DNA of 52,163 nucleotides from DASUEB01 sp036275295 (GCA_036275295.1 DASUEB010000039.1:1-52163), one strand, 5' to 3'. Shown: positions 1 through 6,992, numbered from the stretch's first letter. Numbers and translations: made by a program. The notes: a model not told the origin generated them from the sequence alone.

Positions 1-30
1 TTTAAAGTAATCGTAATTCAAGGGTTGGTG

Positions 31-161
31 CTAACGGTTGCAGATTTGCGATGGGTGGGATATTCAGCAGAAATATTCATGCCGAGCTGGGAACTGTTTA
101 TAACCTCAAAACTATCTGCGGAGCATGAAACCCCGCCTATAGAAAATGTGCTGTTATATGC
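31..161 (-). repeat. attC-like recombination site 1 of a gene-cassette array
   Basis: Read leftward the element begins GCATATAACAG and ends CCGTTAGCA. The outer TAAC/GTTA pair, a degenerate stem (GGCGGG against CCCACC) and an inner TTTCATGC/GCATGAA pairing fold the 131 nt on itself. It lies just after the stop codon of the leftward gene at 179-586, as an attC follows its cassette gene. The start matches sites 2 and 3 in layout, and the first 12 nt are the same as in site 2. Seen: the inverted repeat and the shared ends. Inferred: that an integron integrase recognises it. The right-hand core departs from canonical GTTRRRY. Confidence 0.6.
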
Positions 162-178
162 AGGCTTTCTTTCCGGTA

Positions 179-586
179 TTAGTCGTGGCTCCATCCTTTA
201 TCAATGTAATTTATTTTATTATTTCTATCAACTTCTAATGTCGAACGATACCAAGCAAAATCTTCATACCCACTTTGTCCTTTGTCTTTTTTTGAGTTCA
301 GTAGTTTCCCGTCACCCGTGAAATAGTAATTTGTATTTAAAGGGTCATTATAACCTTGTCCTTTGTACAATGGTTCACCAACTATCTTTATTGCTTCGTT
401 AATCGTCATTCCGATTTTAATTTTATCAAATTTTTCAGGGCTATAGTCCTTAGCAAATTCAGTGTCAATATATGGTTTTAGCAAATGCTTGCCTTCTATC
501 AGTGGAACTTGTCCAATAAAAAAAGTAAATACAACTAAAATTCCTATGCAAATTGTCGATAGGATTTTTAACGTAATATTTTTCAT
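179..586 (-). CDS. Small secreted or membrane-anchored protein, SmpA/BamE-like fold
   Basis: This 135-residue protein has an N-terminal hydrophobic segment (about residues 5-27), which acts as a signal peptide or anchor. It is followed by an exported domain with the pattern I-K-I-G-M-T (about 56-61) and later V-G-E-P (69-72), typical of the small SmpA/OmlA (BamE-like) fold. The rest resembles short two-layer lipoprotein-like domains, but there is no lipobox cysteine. The start codon overlaps the stop of the gene at 583-852, so the two are translationally coupled and form one cassette with attC-like site 1. Base composition is AT-rich, unlike the chromosome to the right. Function unknown; a BamE role is not implied because such folds occur in many unrelated small proteins. 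Confidence 0.7.
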   Translation of the reverse strand: MKNITLKILSTICIGILVVFTFFIGQVPLIEGKHLLKPYIDTEFAKDYSPEKFDKIKIGMTINEAIKIVGEPLYKGQGYNDPLNTNYYFTGDGKLLNSKKDKGQSGYEDFAWYRSTLEVDRNNKINYIDKGWSHD

Positions 587-852
587 ACCATTACCCTTAA
601 AGTGTCATAAAAGTATCCCAGAATATAAATTATTGCTGTCATAGGAAATGTGATTTTTGCAGCTTTAAAAAAATTGTCCTTAAAACTCCCTTTAAACCAA
701 ATTGAAACTGCCAAAGTCCCCAGTGTAGCTATTAAGAATAAAATTCCTAAAATCAGTCCCGAGGCTAATCCACTTGAGTATATTGTCAAGTAACTTGCTG
801 CTCCGAATAAAACTATTGATAATATTATTGTCTTCACGTTTGTTTGTTTCAA
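583..852 (-). CDS. Small integral membrane protein of unknown function
   Basis: An 89-residue, very hydrophobic protein with about three predicted membrane segments (about 8-27, 31-50 and 67-83) and no recognisable domain. The only start that keeps the first membrane segment is TTG at 850-852; no ATG lies in frame upstream, and the next Met is residue 71. The start sits 5 nt from attC-like site 2, so it is the first gene of its cassette. Its stop overlaps the next start by 4 nt (ATGA), which couples it to the BamE-like gene at 179-586. The pairing of a small membrane protein with an exported small domain suggests joint action at the envelope, but that is inference only. Confidence 0.65.
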   Translation of the reverse strand: MKQTNVKTIILSIVLFGAASYLTIYSSGLASGLILGILFLIATLGTLAVSIWFKGSFKDNFFKAAKITFPMTAIIYILGYFYDTLRVMV

Positions 853-856
853 GCTT

Positions 857-992
857 GCATATAACGGTTTGCAGCTACCCGAAGGTGGCGATTTCGAAGC
901 ACTTCACTGTCAACCAAGCACAAACTTTGATAGAAGCACAATGCTTGATTTAACCATTGAACCGCCACTTTTGGGTAGGTGCTGTTATATGC
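857..992 (-). repeat. attC-like recombination site 2
   Basis: This is the clearest of the three sites. The ends are a perfect 9-nt inverted repeat, GCATATAAC and GTTATATGC. Inside come two further paired blocks, CTACCC with GGGTAG and GTGGCG with CGCCAC, separated by a short unpaired interval. The spacer between outer and inner arms is asymmetric, so one strand carries extra bases. That R-box, spacer, L-box layout and the 136-nt length fit the known attC range. The outer core GTTATAT differs from GTTRRRY at one base. It directly follows the gene at 985-1635, whose stop codon lies inside it. Confidence 0.7.
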
Positions 993-1635
993 TGGTTTTT
1001 TCATTTCTGTCAATTAGTCGTTGGTCTATTTTCTTTATTAGTTCAAACACATAGTTGAAATAGTTAGCAGCATTTTCTTTCGCAAAATTCTCAATATGTA
1101 TAGCTTGCATAAACGGAATTATTTTCTGGTTTACGGTCACAGGTTTAATTTCAGTCGGATTTGAAAAACTACCCTGAAACATTGTTGTTTCGTCAGGTAT
1201 TCCGTTTAAAACTTTAGTTGAGTCTGCGTGTGAGAAACCGTTTCTCATTAATTCTCGAATTGTGTCAAAAAGAAATACTTTTTCATTTTCAGTTATTAAG
1301 TCAAGTTTTTTACATTTTTCTATTGAGTTCCCTAATGAAATTGAGTTATATTTTTTGTTTGGTTCCCCAAAGGTAGTACCCCAAGTTTCAACAGGTTTTG
1401 GACCTATTCCTGCTTCATTATAAATTAATGAAAGTTTTAAAAGTCTCTCAAGTAGATTATTTGTCAAAGTGATGGAAGCTCTATAAAATTCGAGAATCAG
1501 ACATTTGTTGATTTCAAATACAATTCCACCTAATTCACTAAATACATAAAATTCAAAATCAAAATATTTCGAACGGCTCTGGAAATTCTTATTCAAATTG
1601 TCCATAAATGCCTCTTCAAAAAGTTGTTTTTCCAT
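985..1635 (-). CDS. Cassette protein with HEPN-like R-N-x3-H motif
   Basis: A 216-residue, mostly helical, soluble protein with no signal peptide or membrane segment. Residues 126-138 contain R-N-G-F-S-H-A-D (R131, N132, H136), which matches the Rx4-6H signature of HEPN ribonuclease-like domains, with the polar residue after the Arg that active members carry. An amphipathic helix at about 53-72 would suit a helical bundle. HEPN proteins are often toxins, RNases or abortive-infection components. Whether this one is catalytic is inference from one motif, and a scaffold role is as possible. The last codons and the TAA stop overlap the conserved end of attC-like site 2. AT-rich composition suggests acquisition with the cassette. 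Confidence 0.65.
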   Translation of the reverse strand: MEKQLFEEAFMDNLNKNFQSRSKYFDFEFYVFSELGGIVFEINKCLILEFYRASITLTNNLLERLLKLSLIYNEAGIGPKPVETWGTTFGEPNKKYNSISLGNSIEKCKKLDLITENEKVFLFDTIRELMRNGFSHADSTKVLNGIPDETTMFQGSFSNPTEIKPVTVNQKIIPFMQAIHIENFAKENAANYFNYVFELIKKIDQRLIDRNEKTSI

Positions 1636-1669
1636 ATTCTGATTATTGTTTTGTTTCGGTTTTAAACTA

Positions 1670-1805
1670 GCATATATCGTTTTCTAGCCAGCCGATGGCG
1701 GCGTACACACGCACCTGTGGGAAACCAGAGACACTACCAAATATAAGAAAACCATTGGTAACGAAGAATCCCTTATGCCGCCAATGGCTGGACAGTGTTA
1801 GTGGC
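1670..1805 (-). repeat. attC-like recombination site 3
   Basis: A third element of 136 nt between the HEPN-like gene and the antitoxin gene. The inner arms pair over about 15 nt: CCAGCC with GGCTGG and GGCGGC with GCCGCC, with a two-base mismatch between the blocks. The outer ends have drifted: leftward it begins CACTAACAC and ends CGATATATGC, so only the right end keeps the ATATGC of the other two sites. It follows the leftward higA gene by 140 bp and would belong to the toxin-antitoxin cassette. Confidence 0.6.
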
Positions 1806-1945
1806 TGCCCTACTTGTATTTTCCACGAAGTGACTCATAAGCTATTCGATGGAGTGAGAACGGGAGGAGCGTGAGAGTAAATTAAAACACACTTAAACAC
1901 TATAAACGACAAGATTAGGCTGCCTGGCCAAAACTGGCTGTTTTT

Positions 1946-2230
1946 TCAAACATTTACCGGATTTACCCTTATTTGCCCCCCTACAGCCTTCAAAACTTTC
2001 ATGATGGTCGAAAATTGTGGCTTGGCACCGTCCGATAGAGCTTTGTACAAGCTTGGTCTGCTTAATCCGGATTCTTCAGCAATTTTTGCCATACCTATCG
2101 CTTTTGCTGTATGTCCGATTGAGGCAATAATTTCAGCATCACTTCCTTCTGCTAAAACAACATTAAGATATTCAGCAATCATTTCGCTGTTATCCAAATA
2201 GTCCGCTATATCAAATTTCGATGTCTCCAT
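1946..2230 (-). CDS. higA: Antitoxin, HigA-type helix-turn-helix addiction module protein
   Basis: A 94-residue protein of the short HigA family (the probable addiction-module antidote group). The N-terminus (F-D-I-A-D-Y-L-D) and the XRE-type helix-turn-helix at about 45-75, with A-E-E-S-G-L-S-R and L-Y-K-A-L-S, are typical. The end, V-K-V-L-K-A-V-G-G-Q-I, is also family-like. It should bind and neutralise the HigB toxin and repress the operon. I start it at the ATG at 2228-2230, because the longer open frame runs in the wrong frame through the toxin gene. The toxin stop lies 4 bp upstream, so toxin precedes antitoxin as in other higBA pairs. The antitoxin is intact while the toxin is interrupted. 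Confidence 0.85.
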   Translation of the reverse strand: METSKFDIADYLDNSEMIAEYLNVVLAEGSDAEIIASIGHTAKAIGMAKIAEESGLSRPSLYKALSDGAKPQFSTIMKVLKAVGGQIRVNPVNV

Positions 2231-2234
2231 ATTT

Positions 2235-2534
2235 TTACTTTTTAAGTTTATTCCAAATTTCACAGGCCTTTTTAATGTCTTTTTGCTGAGTGGATTTATC
2301 CCCTTCCATAAGCAAGATTGTAATCTTTCCATCAGTCTCTTTGGAGTAAATTCGGTAGCCCTTAGCGAAATTTATCTTTAACTCACGAATGCCATTTACA
2401 ACGGTTTCTCAGTCTCCAAAATGTTCATTGCTCTCTGGTTTTTGAAGTCTAAACAAAATTTTGGCTTTCGCTTGATGGTCCTGTAGCTTTCTAATCCATT
2501 TGTCAAATTCTTTTGTCTTTTCAATCAAGTACAT
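2235..2534 (-). pseudogene. higB: HigB/RelE-type toxin with an in-frame stop codon
   Basis: Reading leftward from ATG at 2532-2534 gives a 99-codon frame that matches the HigB/RelE-like addiction-module killer family: F-D-K-W-I-R-K-L near the start, then H-F-G-D, G-I-R-E-L-K-I, K-G-Y-R-I-Y, and E-G-D-K-S-T-Q-Q-K-D-I at the end. Codon 42 is TGA (complement of 2409-2411), right after H-F-G-D, a site where relatives carry a variable residue. The frame is uninterrupted on both sides, so one base change explains it. These toxins are mRNA interferases, and the conserved C-terminal half would be lost. A sequencing error or readthrough cannot be excluded from the sequence alone. Confidence 0.8.
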
Positions 2535-3094
2535 TACCTGATTTAATCAGTTGGGCGCTGTATTCAGTTGGATACAACATAAGTGTAAAATTGTCATCTG
2601 CCAAAGTCGACCTTTAGCTGCCTATGGACAAAATGAAGCATAACTATATTATTACAGCTGAGCCGCAGAATACTCTCCTAAACCATCTCGCTTTGCTCTG
2701 AAAAGGAAACTTGCAGATTTTATTTTCCACTCATTCATTACAACATCAAAGACCCATGCCCTGTCGATCACCCGGTCATGGCCTTTCCGATAAACGAGTA
2801 TTTCCAGATTGCCCTCCTATCGGAAACACCATCCAGAAGAGAGGAAAGGTGTAAATTTTAGTGTCAGACACACCCTAACCAGCAAGCAGGAATATACCCC
2901 TGCTCGTTTCAAATCGATCTGGCCCTGTTCTCCATTAACACTTAAAAAGAACTTACATGATCTTTGGGTAATACCTTTTCTAGGACACCCTTGCGTTACT
3001 GACAAAGGAGCTTGTAAACAACTGTGCAGCGGCTACTAATCGCCTAATAAAGGCATGTATGCGGTTCAGAATTGCCTTGCGGCGATTGGCTCAG
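2535..3094. other. Gene-poor stretch at the right edge of the cassette array
   Basis: About 560 bp with no convincing gene. Short open frames on both strands lack conserved motifs. On the minus strand one frame is open from 3005 to 2652 except for a TAG at 2817-2819, and its last 54 codons have protein-like composition, so it may be a gene remnant. I see no integron integrase, attI site, transposase or terminal inverted repeats here. Confidence 0.5.
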
Positions 3095-3137
3095 GCCGAG
3101 ACCTTCGACAAGCTCAGGGCTAAAGTCCGAACTCGGC
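3095..3137. repeat. Hairpin holding the common dispersed motif CCTTCGACAAGCTCAGGG
   Basis: GCCGAG (3095-3100) and CTCGGC (3132-3137) form a stem around CCTTCGACAAGCTCAGGG (3102-3119). From memory, this 18-mer recurs as a dispersed repeat in many unrelated bacterial genomes. It sits just after the stop of the leftward adaptor gene at 3143, where it could form an RNA hairpin at the 3' end of that message. No T-run follows, so I do not call it a terminator. Confidence 0.4.
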
Positions 3138-3142
3138 GGGGT

Positions 3143-4477
3143 TTATTTGTCCTCCTTCTCAAACAGCTCGTCTTTCGACACCACCTCAACCGACATGTTG
3201 TCGCGGAGGGAGCGGGAAACGGCGCTATAAGGCCCGGTGATCACTTTTTCGCCCTTTTTTAGGCCTGAGGTGATTTGGATAAATTTATTGTCTTGAATGC
3301 CGGTTTTTACCTTTCTGATCTTGGCTTTTCCGCCTTCGAGCACAAACACACACTCAAACTCGGGTGCGGCATCGTTGGTTTTGTCGCTGGTTTTCTTGGC
3401 TGCGACTCCTTTCGACGCCGAGCTGTCGGCGCGAGTGGTTACCGCTTCAATGGGCACGGCCACCACATTGGCAGCAGTTTTGGTCTGTATTTCAACGCTG
3501 GCGCTCATTCCCGGCCGGAAGGGCGAGTAACTCGCATCGCGACCTTGGGTGAGGTCGGCATACGAGCTGGTGAGAATTCTGATTTTTACTCGGAAATTGA
3601 TGACCTGGTCGGTGCTCACTTGGGCAGAAGATGTAATGGCCGCATTGCCAATTTCGGTCACCACGCCTTTAAACTTTCGGTTTAGGTATGAATCGACCTC
3701 AACCAAAGCGGTATCGCCTTTTTCCACGCGGATGATGTCGTTCTCGTTAACATCGACATGCACTTCCATTTCATTCATGTTGGAAATGCGCATCATCTCG
3801 GTACCGGTCATTTGGGCAGTACCTACCACGCGTTCGCCGCGCTGCACCTGAAGGTTGGATATGGTTCCTCCCTTGGGAGCGTAGATTAGGGTGCGTGACA
3901 ACTGGTCGGCCGCTTCTTTGCGACCCGCTTGTGAGCTGCGAACCGAGAATTCAGCCGATCTAAACGACTGGTCGGCCGCTTGCACCTCCGCCTGAGCCAC
4001 CTCAAACGTCTGAATGGCTTGATCGTATTCCGCTTGCGAAATGGCCCGCTGCGCAAAAAGCTCTTTTTGGCGCTTGAAGACCTTCTCAGCGTTCTGGAAC
4101 TGGGCCTTGGCCTGATTCAACCGCGCTTGTGAGTTGGCGGCCTGCGCCAAACTTGAATTATACGATGCCTCGGCACGACTCAAGGCCGCTTGATATAGAT
4201 CGGGTTTGATCTTGGCCAACAAATCGCCCTCATTCACCAACTGACCCTCTTTGACCAGCAATTCGGTAATTTCACCCGATACATCCGACGAGATCTTCAC
4301 ATCGTCGGCAGCTTGAATCTTTCCGTTGGCCGTTACCACCTCGGTGATCGTTGCCGTTGAGGTTTCTTCACTCGTAACCTTGGGAGATTCAGACTTCCCG
4401 CCTCCAAAAACTACTGCGGCAATGATAAGTACTACCAATAAGCCAACAATGATCCAAATAAGCTTGTTCTTCTTCAT
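3143..4477 (-). CDS. Periplasmic adaptor subunit of an efflux pump (HlyD/MacA type)
   Basis: A 444-residue membrane fusion protein. A single membrane anchor spans about residues 7-24. Then come a first lipoyl half-motif (D-D-V-K-I-S-S-D-V-S-G-E, about 58-70), a long alpha-helical hairpin rich in Ala, Gln and Glu (about 97-215), the second lipoyl half (Y-A-P-K-G-G-T-I), a beta-barrel domain and a membrane-proximal C-terminal domain. The layout is that of MacA-like adaptors, which link an inner-membrane transporter to TolC. The TolC gene lies 8 bp upstream in the same operon. No ATPase or RND pump is adjacent; the MacB-like permease at 21641-22894 is distant. Substrate unknown. Confidence 0.9.
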   Translation of the reverse strand: MKKNKLIWIIVGLLVVLIIAAVVFGGGKSESPKVTSEETSTATITEVVTANGKIQAADDVKISSDVSGEITELLVKEGQLVNEGDLLAKIKPDLYQAALSRAEASYNSSLAQAANSQARLNQAKAQFQNAEKVFKRQKELFAQRAISQAEYDQAIQTFEVAQAEVQAADQSFRSAEFSVRSSQAGRKEAADQLSRTLIYAPKGGTISNLQVQRGERVVGTAQMTGTEMMRISNMNEMEVHVDVNENDIIRVEKGDTALVEVDSYLNRKFKGVVTEIGNAAITSSAQVSTDQVINFRVKIRILTSSYADLTQGRDASYSPFRPGMSASVEIQTKTAANVVAVPIEAVTTRADSSASKGVAAKKTSDKTNDAAPEFECVFVLEGGKAKIRKVKTGIQDNKFIQITSGLKKGEKVITGPYSAVSRSLRDNMSVEVVSKDELFEKEDK

Positions 4478-4485
4478 AATGAGGG

Positions 4486-5922
4486 TTAGTTAAGTGTTAG
4501 GCCTTTGCCTAGGTAAAAGTCTATGATCTTCGATTTAAATATGCTGTCGTATTTGGCTCTCACGAGGTCGTTCTCGGCATTGGCCAATTTAATTTTCGCG
4601 TCGGTATATTCTACCAGGTTAATCAAGTTTTGCTGGTATTTGATCTCGGCGTATTTAAAACTCTCCTTTTGAGCTACAACCAATTTCTGCGCGGCTTGGT
4701 ATTGCTTTATGGCCGCCAATGCGTCGTTGTAGGCGCGCTGCACGGTTTGTTGCAGGGTGTTTTTTGCAGCGTCTAATTGCAATTTTTGATTGGCATTGTT
4801 GATCACCGCCCGTTTGATGTTGGTATTGGTGTTCAATCCGTTGAACAGGGGAATGGTCAGCGAAAAACCAATCGACTTGTTGAAGTTGTCGTTGAGCTGA
4901 TCGCGGAAAGGTTTGGGGCGAAAGCCATCGGCGTATACCAGGCTGGGCGCAAAAACCGGCAGGGTATTCACTCCGTCGCTGGCGAAAAATCCGGTTTCGT
5001 TGAAAACCACGGTGGGCTCGCCAATGGGCTGGCGATTGTTTCCCGAGTAACCAGAACCTATGGAGGCGTTGAAACTGAGTCGGGGCGACATGGCTCCGTA
5101 CGCCGATTTACGGGCGTATTCGGCACTTTTCAGGCGGTACTCCTGGGCCTTGATCTCGGGCATGTTGTTTAATGCCGCATTGTACATATCGGCGGCTGAG
5201 GTGCTGAGCAAGGTACCATCTACCTTGAGATCGGCGTAGTCTTGCACTTCAATTTCTGATTCGATATCGAGCTGAAGAATGTTGTATAGCTGAATATACG
5301 ACAGGTTGAGGTTGTTTTCGGCATTTACCTTGGCCAGCTCGTCGCGGGCAAATTGGGCCTCGATGTCGAACAAATTGCTTTCTGCCAGCTGTCCGGCCTT
5401 CACCAAGGTGCTGATGCGATCGCGCTGCAGGCGCGTAATTTCAAGTTGGTTGTCGGCGTTTTTGAGCAATTCTTTTCCGAAAATGATCTGCAGGTAAGCC
5501 GTTACGATGTTCAAAGACACATCGTTCATCATTTTTTCGGTGTCGGCATTGGCCGCCTTGAAGTCGGCCGAACTCTGCATGCGGTTGTTCCAATTCTGAA
5601 AACCGCCGAACAAAATCACCGATGAGCTCAGGAATAGCTGATTGCTTCTTACCCGACTGGAGGCAAACTGGTTGGTGAAGGGGTCGATGGTTTGTCCGAA
5701 GTTGTAGTTGTTGGTGGCCTGTCCGTTGAGCGAGGGCAAAAAATTGGTAGTCGATTGCAACTTTACCTGCTCGGCCAGATCGACCTGCAACTTGCTTTGT
5801 TTGATTTGAATGTTGTTGTCTTTAGCGTATTGCAGGCAGCGCTCGAGCGACCAGATTTCCTGACCAAAGCTGAGTGCAGGGCTAACAAGGGCTAACAACA
5901 GCCATCCGATTTTTACTTTCAT
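4486..5922 (-). CDS. TolC-family outer membrane efflux protein
   Basis: A 478-residue outer membrane factor. I use the ATG at 5920-5922 because it gives a clean signal peptide (K-V-K-I-G-W-L-L-L-A then cleavage near S-F-G-Q) directly before the mature start E-I-W-S-L-E-R-C-L-Q-Y-A, the usual opening of TolC proteins in this phylum. The upstream in-frame extension of 42 residues looks like spurious reading of 5'-UTR. Two repeated OEP domains follow, each with long helices that form the periplasmic tunnel (for example L-Q-R-D-R-I-S-T-L-V-K-A-G-Q) and beta strands for the barrel. It is the first gene of a two-gene operon with the HlyD-type adaptor and provides the outer-membrane exit of that pump. 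Confidence 0.93.
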   Translation of the reverse strand: MKVKIGWLLLALVSPALSFGQEIWSLERCLQYAKDNNIQIKQSKLQVDLAEQVKLQSTTNFLPSLNGQATNNYNFGQTIDPFTNQFASSRVRSNQLFLSSSVILFGGFQNWNNRMQSSADFKAANADTEKMMNDVSLNIVTAYLQIIFGKELLKNADNQLEITRLQRDRISTLVKAGQLAESNLFDIEAQFARDELAKVNAENNLNLSYIQLYNILQLDIESEIEVQDYADLKVDGTLLSTSAADMYNAALNNMPEIKAQEYRLKSAEYARKSAYGAMSPRLSFNASIGSGYSGNNRQPIGEPTVVFNETGFFASDGVNTLPVFAPSLVYADGFRPKPFRDQLNDNFNKSIGFSLTIPLFNGLNTNTNIKRAVINNANQKLQLDAAKNTLQQTVQRAYNDALAAIKQYQAAQKLVVAQKESFKYAEIKYQQNLINLVEYTDAKIKLANAENDLVRAKYDSIFKSKIIDFYLGKGLTLN

Positions 5923-5993
5923 TGGATTCGGTATTGGAATTGGGATAACGAAATTGACAAAAAACATGGTTGTGGCAGTGGTTTTATAAAAAT

Positions 5994-6656
5994 TTATTCG
6001 GCAGCGACATTCATCAAACTCAGGAAAACCCAAAAACCCTCCTGCCATTTTATGGGAGAATCGATGAGCAAATAATACTCGGTTCCCTTCTTCACCGCCA
6101 ATTTGCTGCTGAAGGCATCGCTGCCGTAAAAATCAACGAGGGTTTCAGGACTATCTGCCGACAATCCGGTTTCGCCTTGATCTTTATCGCTCATATTTGC
6201 CCTAATGGGTTCTCGGCTGAACTCGTTGGCAAAACTTTGGCAAAACCAAGGCCCGGGCGATTCGTAAAGGGCAAAATTGAAATTGTCGATGGGGTTCACG
6301 CTTTTGATTTTCATGGTGAGTTCAGCGTCTTCGCGAACTTCGAAACGCAGCCACACCGAATTCATCTCTTTGAGGTGAAGGTGCCCCACCTCGCCGTTGC
6401 TGTTGTATATTTCGGTGATCTTACCTCGTCCTGCCATGCCTTTGATGGGGCCAATGGTATCTTGAAAACGGATGGCTCCCATGCAATCGGCCGAAGCTTC
6501 GGGAGCTTGCAGGGCCAATACCTCTTGTGCGCGGCTGGGCCCGCCAAACATGCTGGTCATCAGCACTGCACCCATCCACACCACCCGGCTTTGCGGCAAT
6601 GCCAGGCACCGCAACACGCCGATGAGCAAACTGGTAGCTTTAAGGATTCTTAGCAT
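5994..6656 (-). CDS. Secreted protein of unknown function, Bacteroidota-specific beta-rich domain
   Basis: A 220-residue protein with an N-terminal hydrophobic export region (cleavage likely near residue 43, G-P-S-R-A-Q). The mature part starts with a segment containing D-C-M-G-A-I-R-F-Q-D-T-I, then E-M-N-S-V-W-L-R-F-E-V, F-N-F-A-L-Y-E-S-P-G-P-W-F-C and K-K-G-T-E-Y-Y-L-L-I-D-S-P. Such a jelly-roll-like domain appears, from memory, alone or ahead of OmpA domains in secreted Bacteroidota proteins; here there is no OmpA domain. The two Cys residues may pair. It has its own start 71 bp upstream of the TolC gene and reads in the same direction. No function can be assigned. Confidence 0.75.
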   Translation of the reverse strand: MLRILKATSLLIGVLRCLALPQSRVVWMGAVLMTSMFGGPSRAQEVLALQAPEASADCMGAIRFQDTIGPIKGMAGRGKITEIYNSNGEVGHLHLKEMNSVWLRFEVREDAELTMKIKSVNPIDNFNFALYESPGPWFCQSFANEFSREPIRANMSDKDQGETGLSADSPETLVDFYGSDAFSSKLAVKKGTEYYLLIDSPIKWQEGFWVFLSLMNVAAE

Positions 6657-6875
6657 GATGGGGCGAATATACGGACATAAACCACCCCTTGTGCGCCGCT
6701 TGTGGAGCTAATTGGCCGCAGATCAGCCCCAGCGAACGCAGCCACAGCTCGACCCAGGCACCCGCCGCTTGCGGTGCCATGTATATCGGTCATCAATCCC
6801 CGTCATCGCAGCTTGGTGGTGCGCGGTAATGCAACGATGACAACCGTTTGCCATCGAACCAAGGGGTAAGAAAAC

Positions 6876-6905
6876 AAAAAACCCCGCGAAATTCGCAGGG
6901 TTTTT
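6876..6905 (-). terminator. Intrinsic terminator behind tRNA-Phe
   Basis: The arms AAAAACCC-C-GCGAA and TTCGC-A-GGGTTTTT form a GC-rich hairpin with A and T runs on both sides, 3 bp beyond the tRNA 3' end. It can act on both strands. Leftward it gives a stem followed by TTTTTT. Confidence 0.8.
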
Positions 6906-6908
6906 GTG

Positions 6909-6981
6909 TGGTGTGGGAGGGAATCGAACCCCCGACACAAGGATTTTCAGTCCTTTGCTCTACCAACTGAGCTACCGCACC
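6909..6981 (-). tRNA. tRNA-Phe (anticodon GAA)
   Basis: The 73-nt cloverleaf is complete: acceptor GGTGCGG/CCACACC, D-arm GCTC...GAGC, anticodon arm AAGGA-CTGAAAA-TCCTT with GAA at 6946-6948, variable loop GTGTC, T-arm with TTCGATT, discriminator A. CCA is not encoded. The acceptor stem has a C5-A68 mismatch (genome 6977 and 6914), and the T-stem has one G-T pair. Its own promoter lies at 6993-7022 and a terminator at 6876-6905. Confidence 0.97.
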
Positions 6982-6992
6982 GTTTGGGACGG

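Noticed and set aside
25..321. 98-codon plus-strand open frame at the left edge
   Set aside because: It runs through attC-like site 1 and the antisense of the BamE-like gene; no start context and no conserved motif.
2550..2573. Two GTTRRRY-like heptamers (GTTGGGC, GTTGGAT)
   Set aside because: They resemble attC/attI cores but are in the opposite orientation to the cassettes and have no paired partner at attC distance.
2809..3039. 76-codon plus-strand frame
   Set aside because: Low-complexity composition, no family motif and no promoter or coupled neighbour; treated as chance.
5970..6653. 227-codon plus-strand frame opposite the secreted protein gene
   Set aside because: Antisense shadow of the 220-residue gene, which has a clear signal region and domain.
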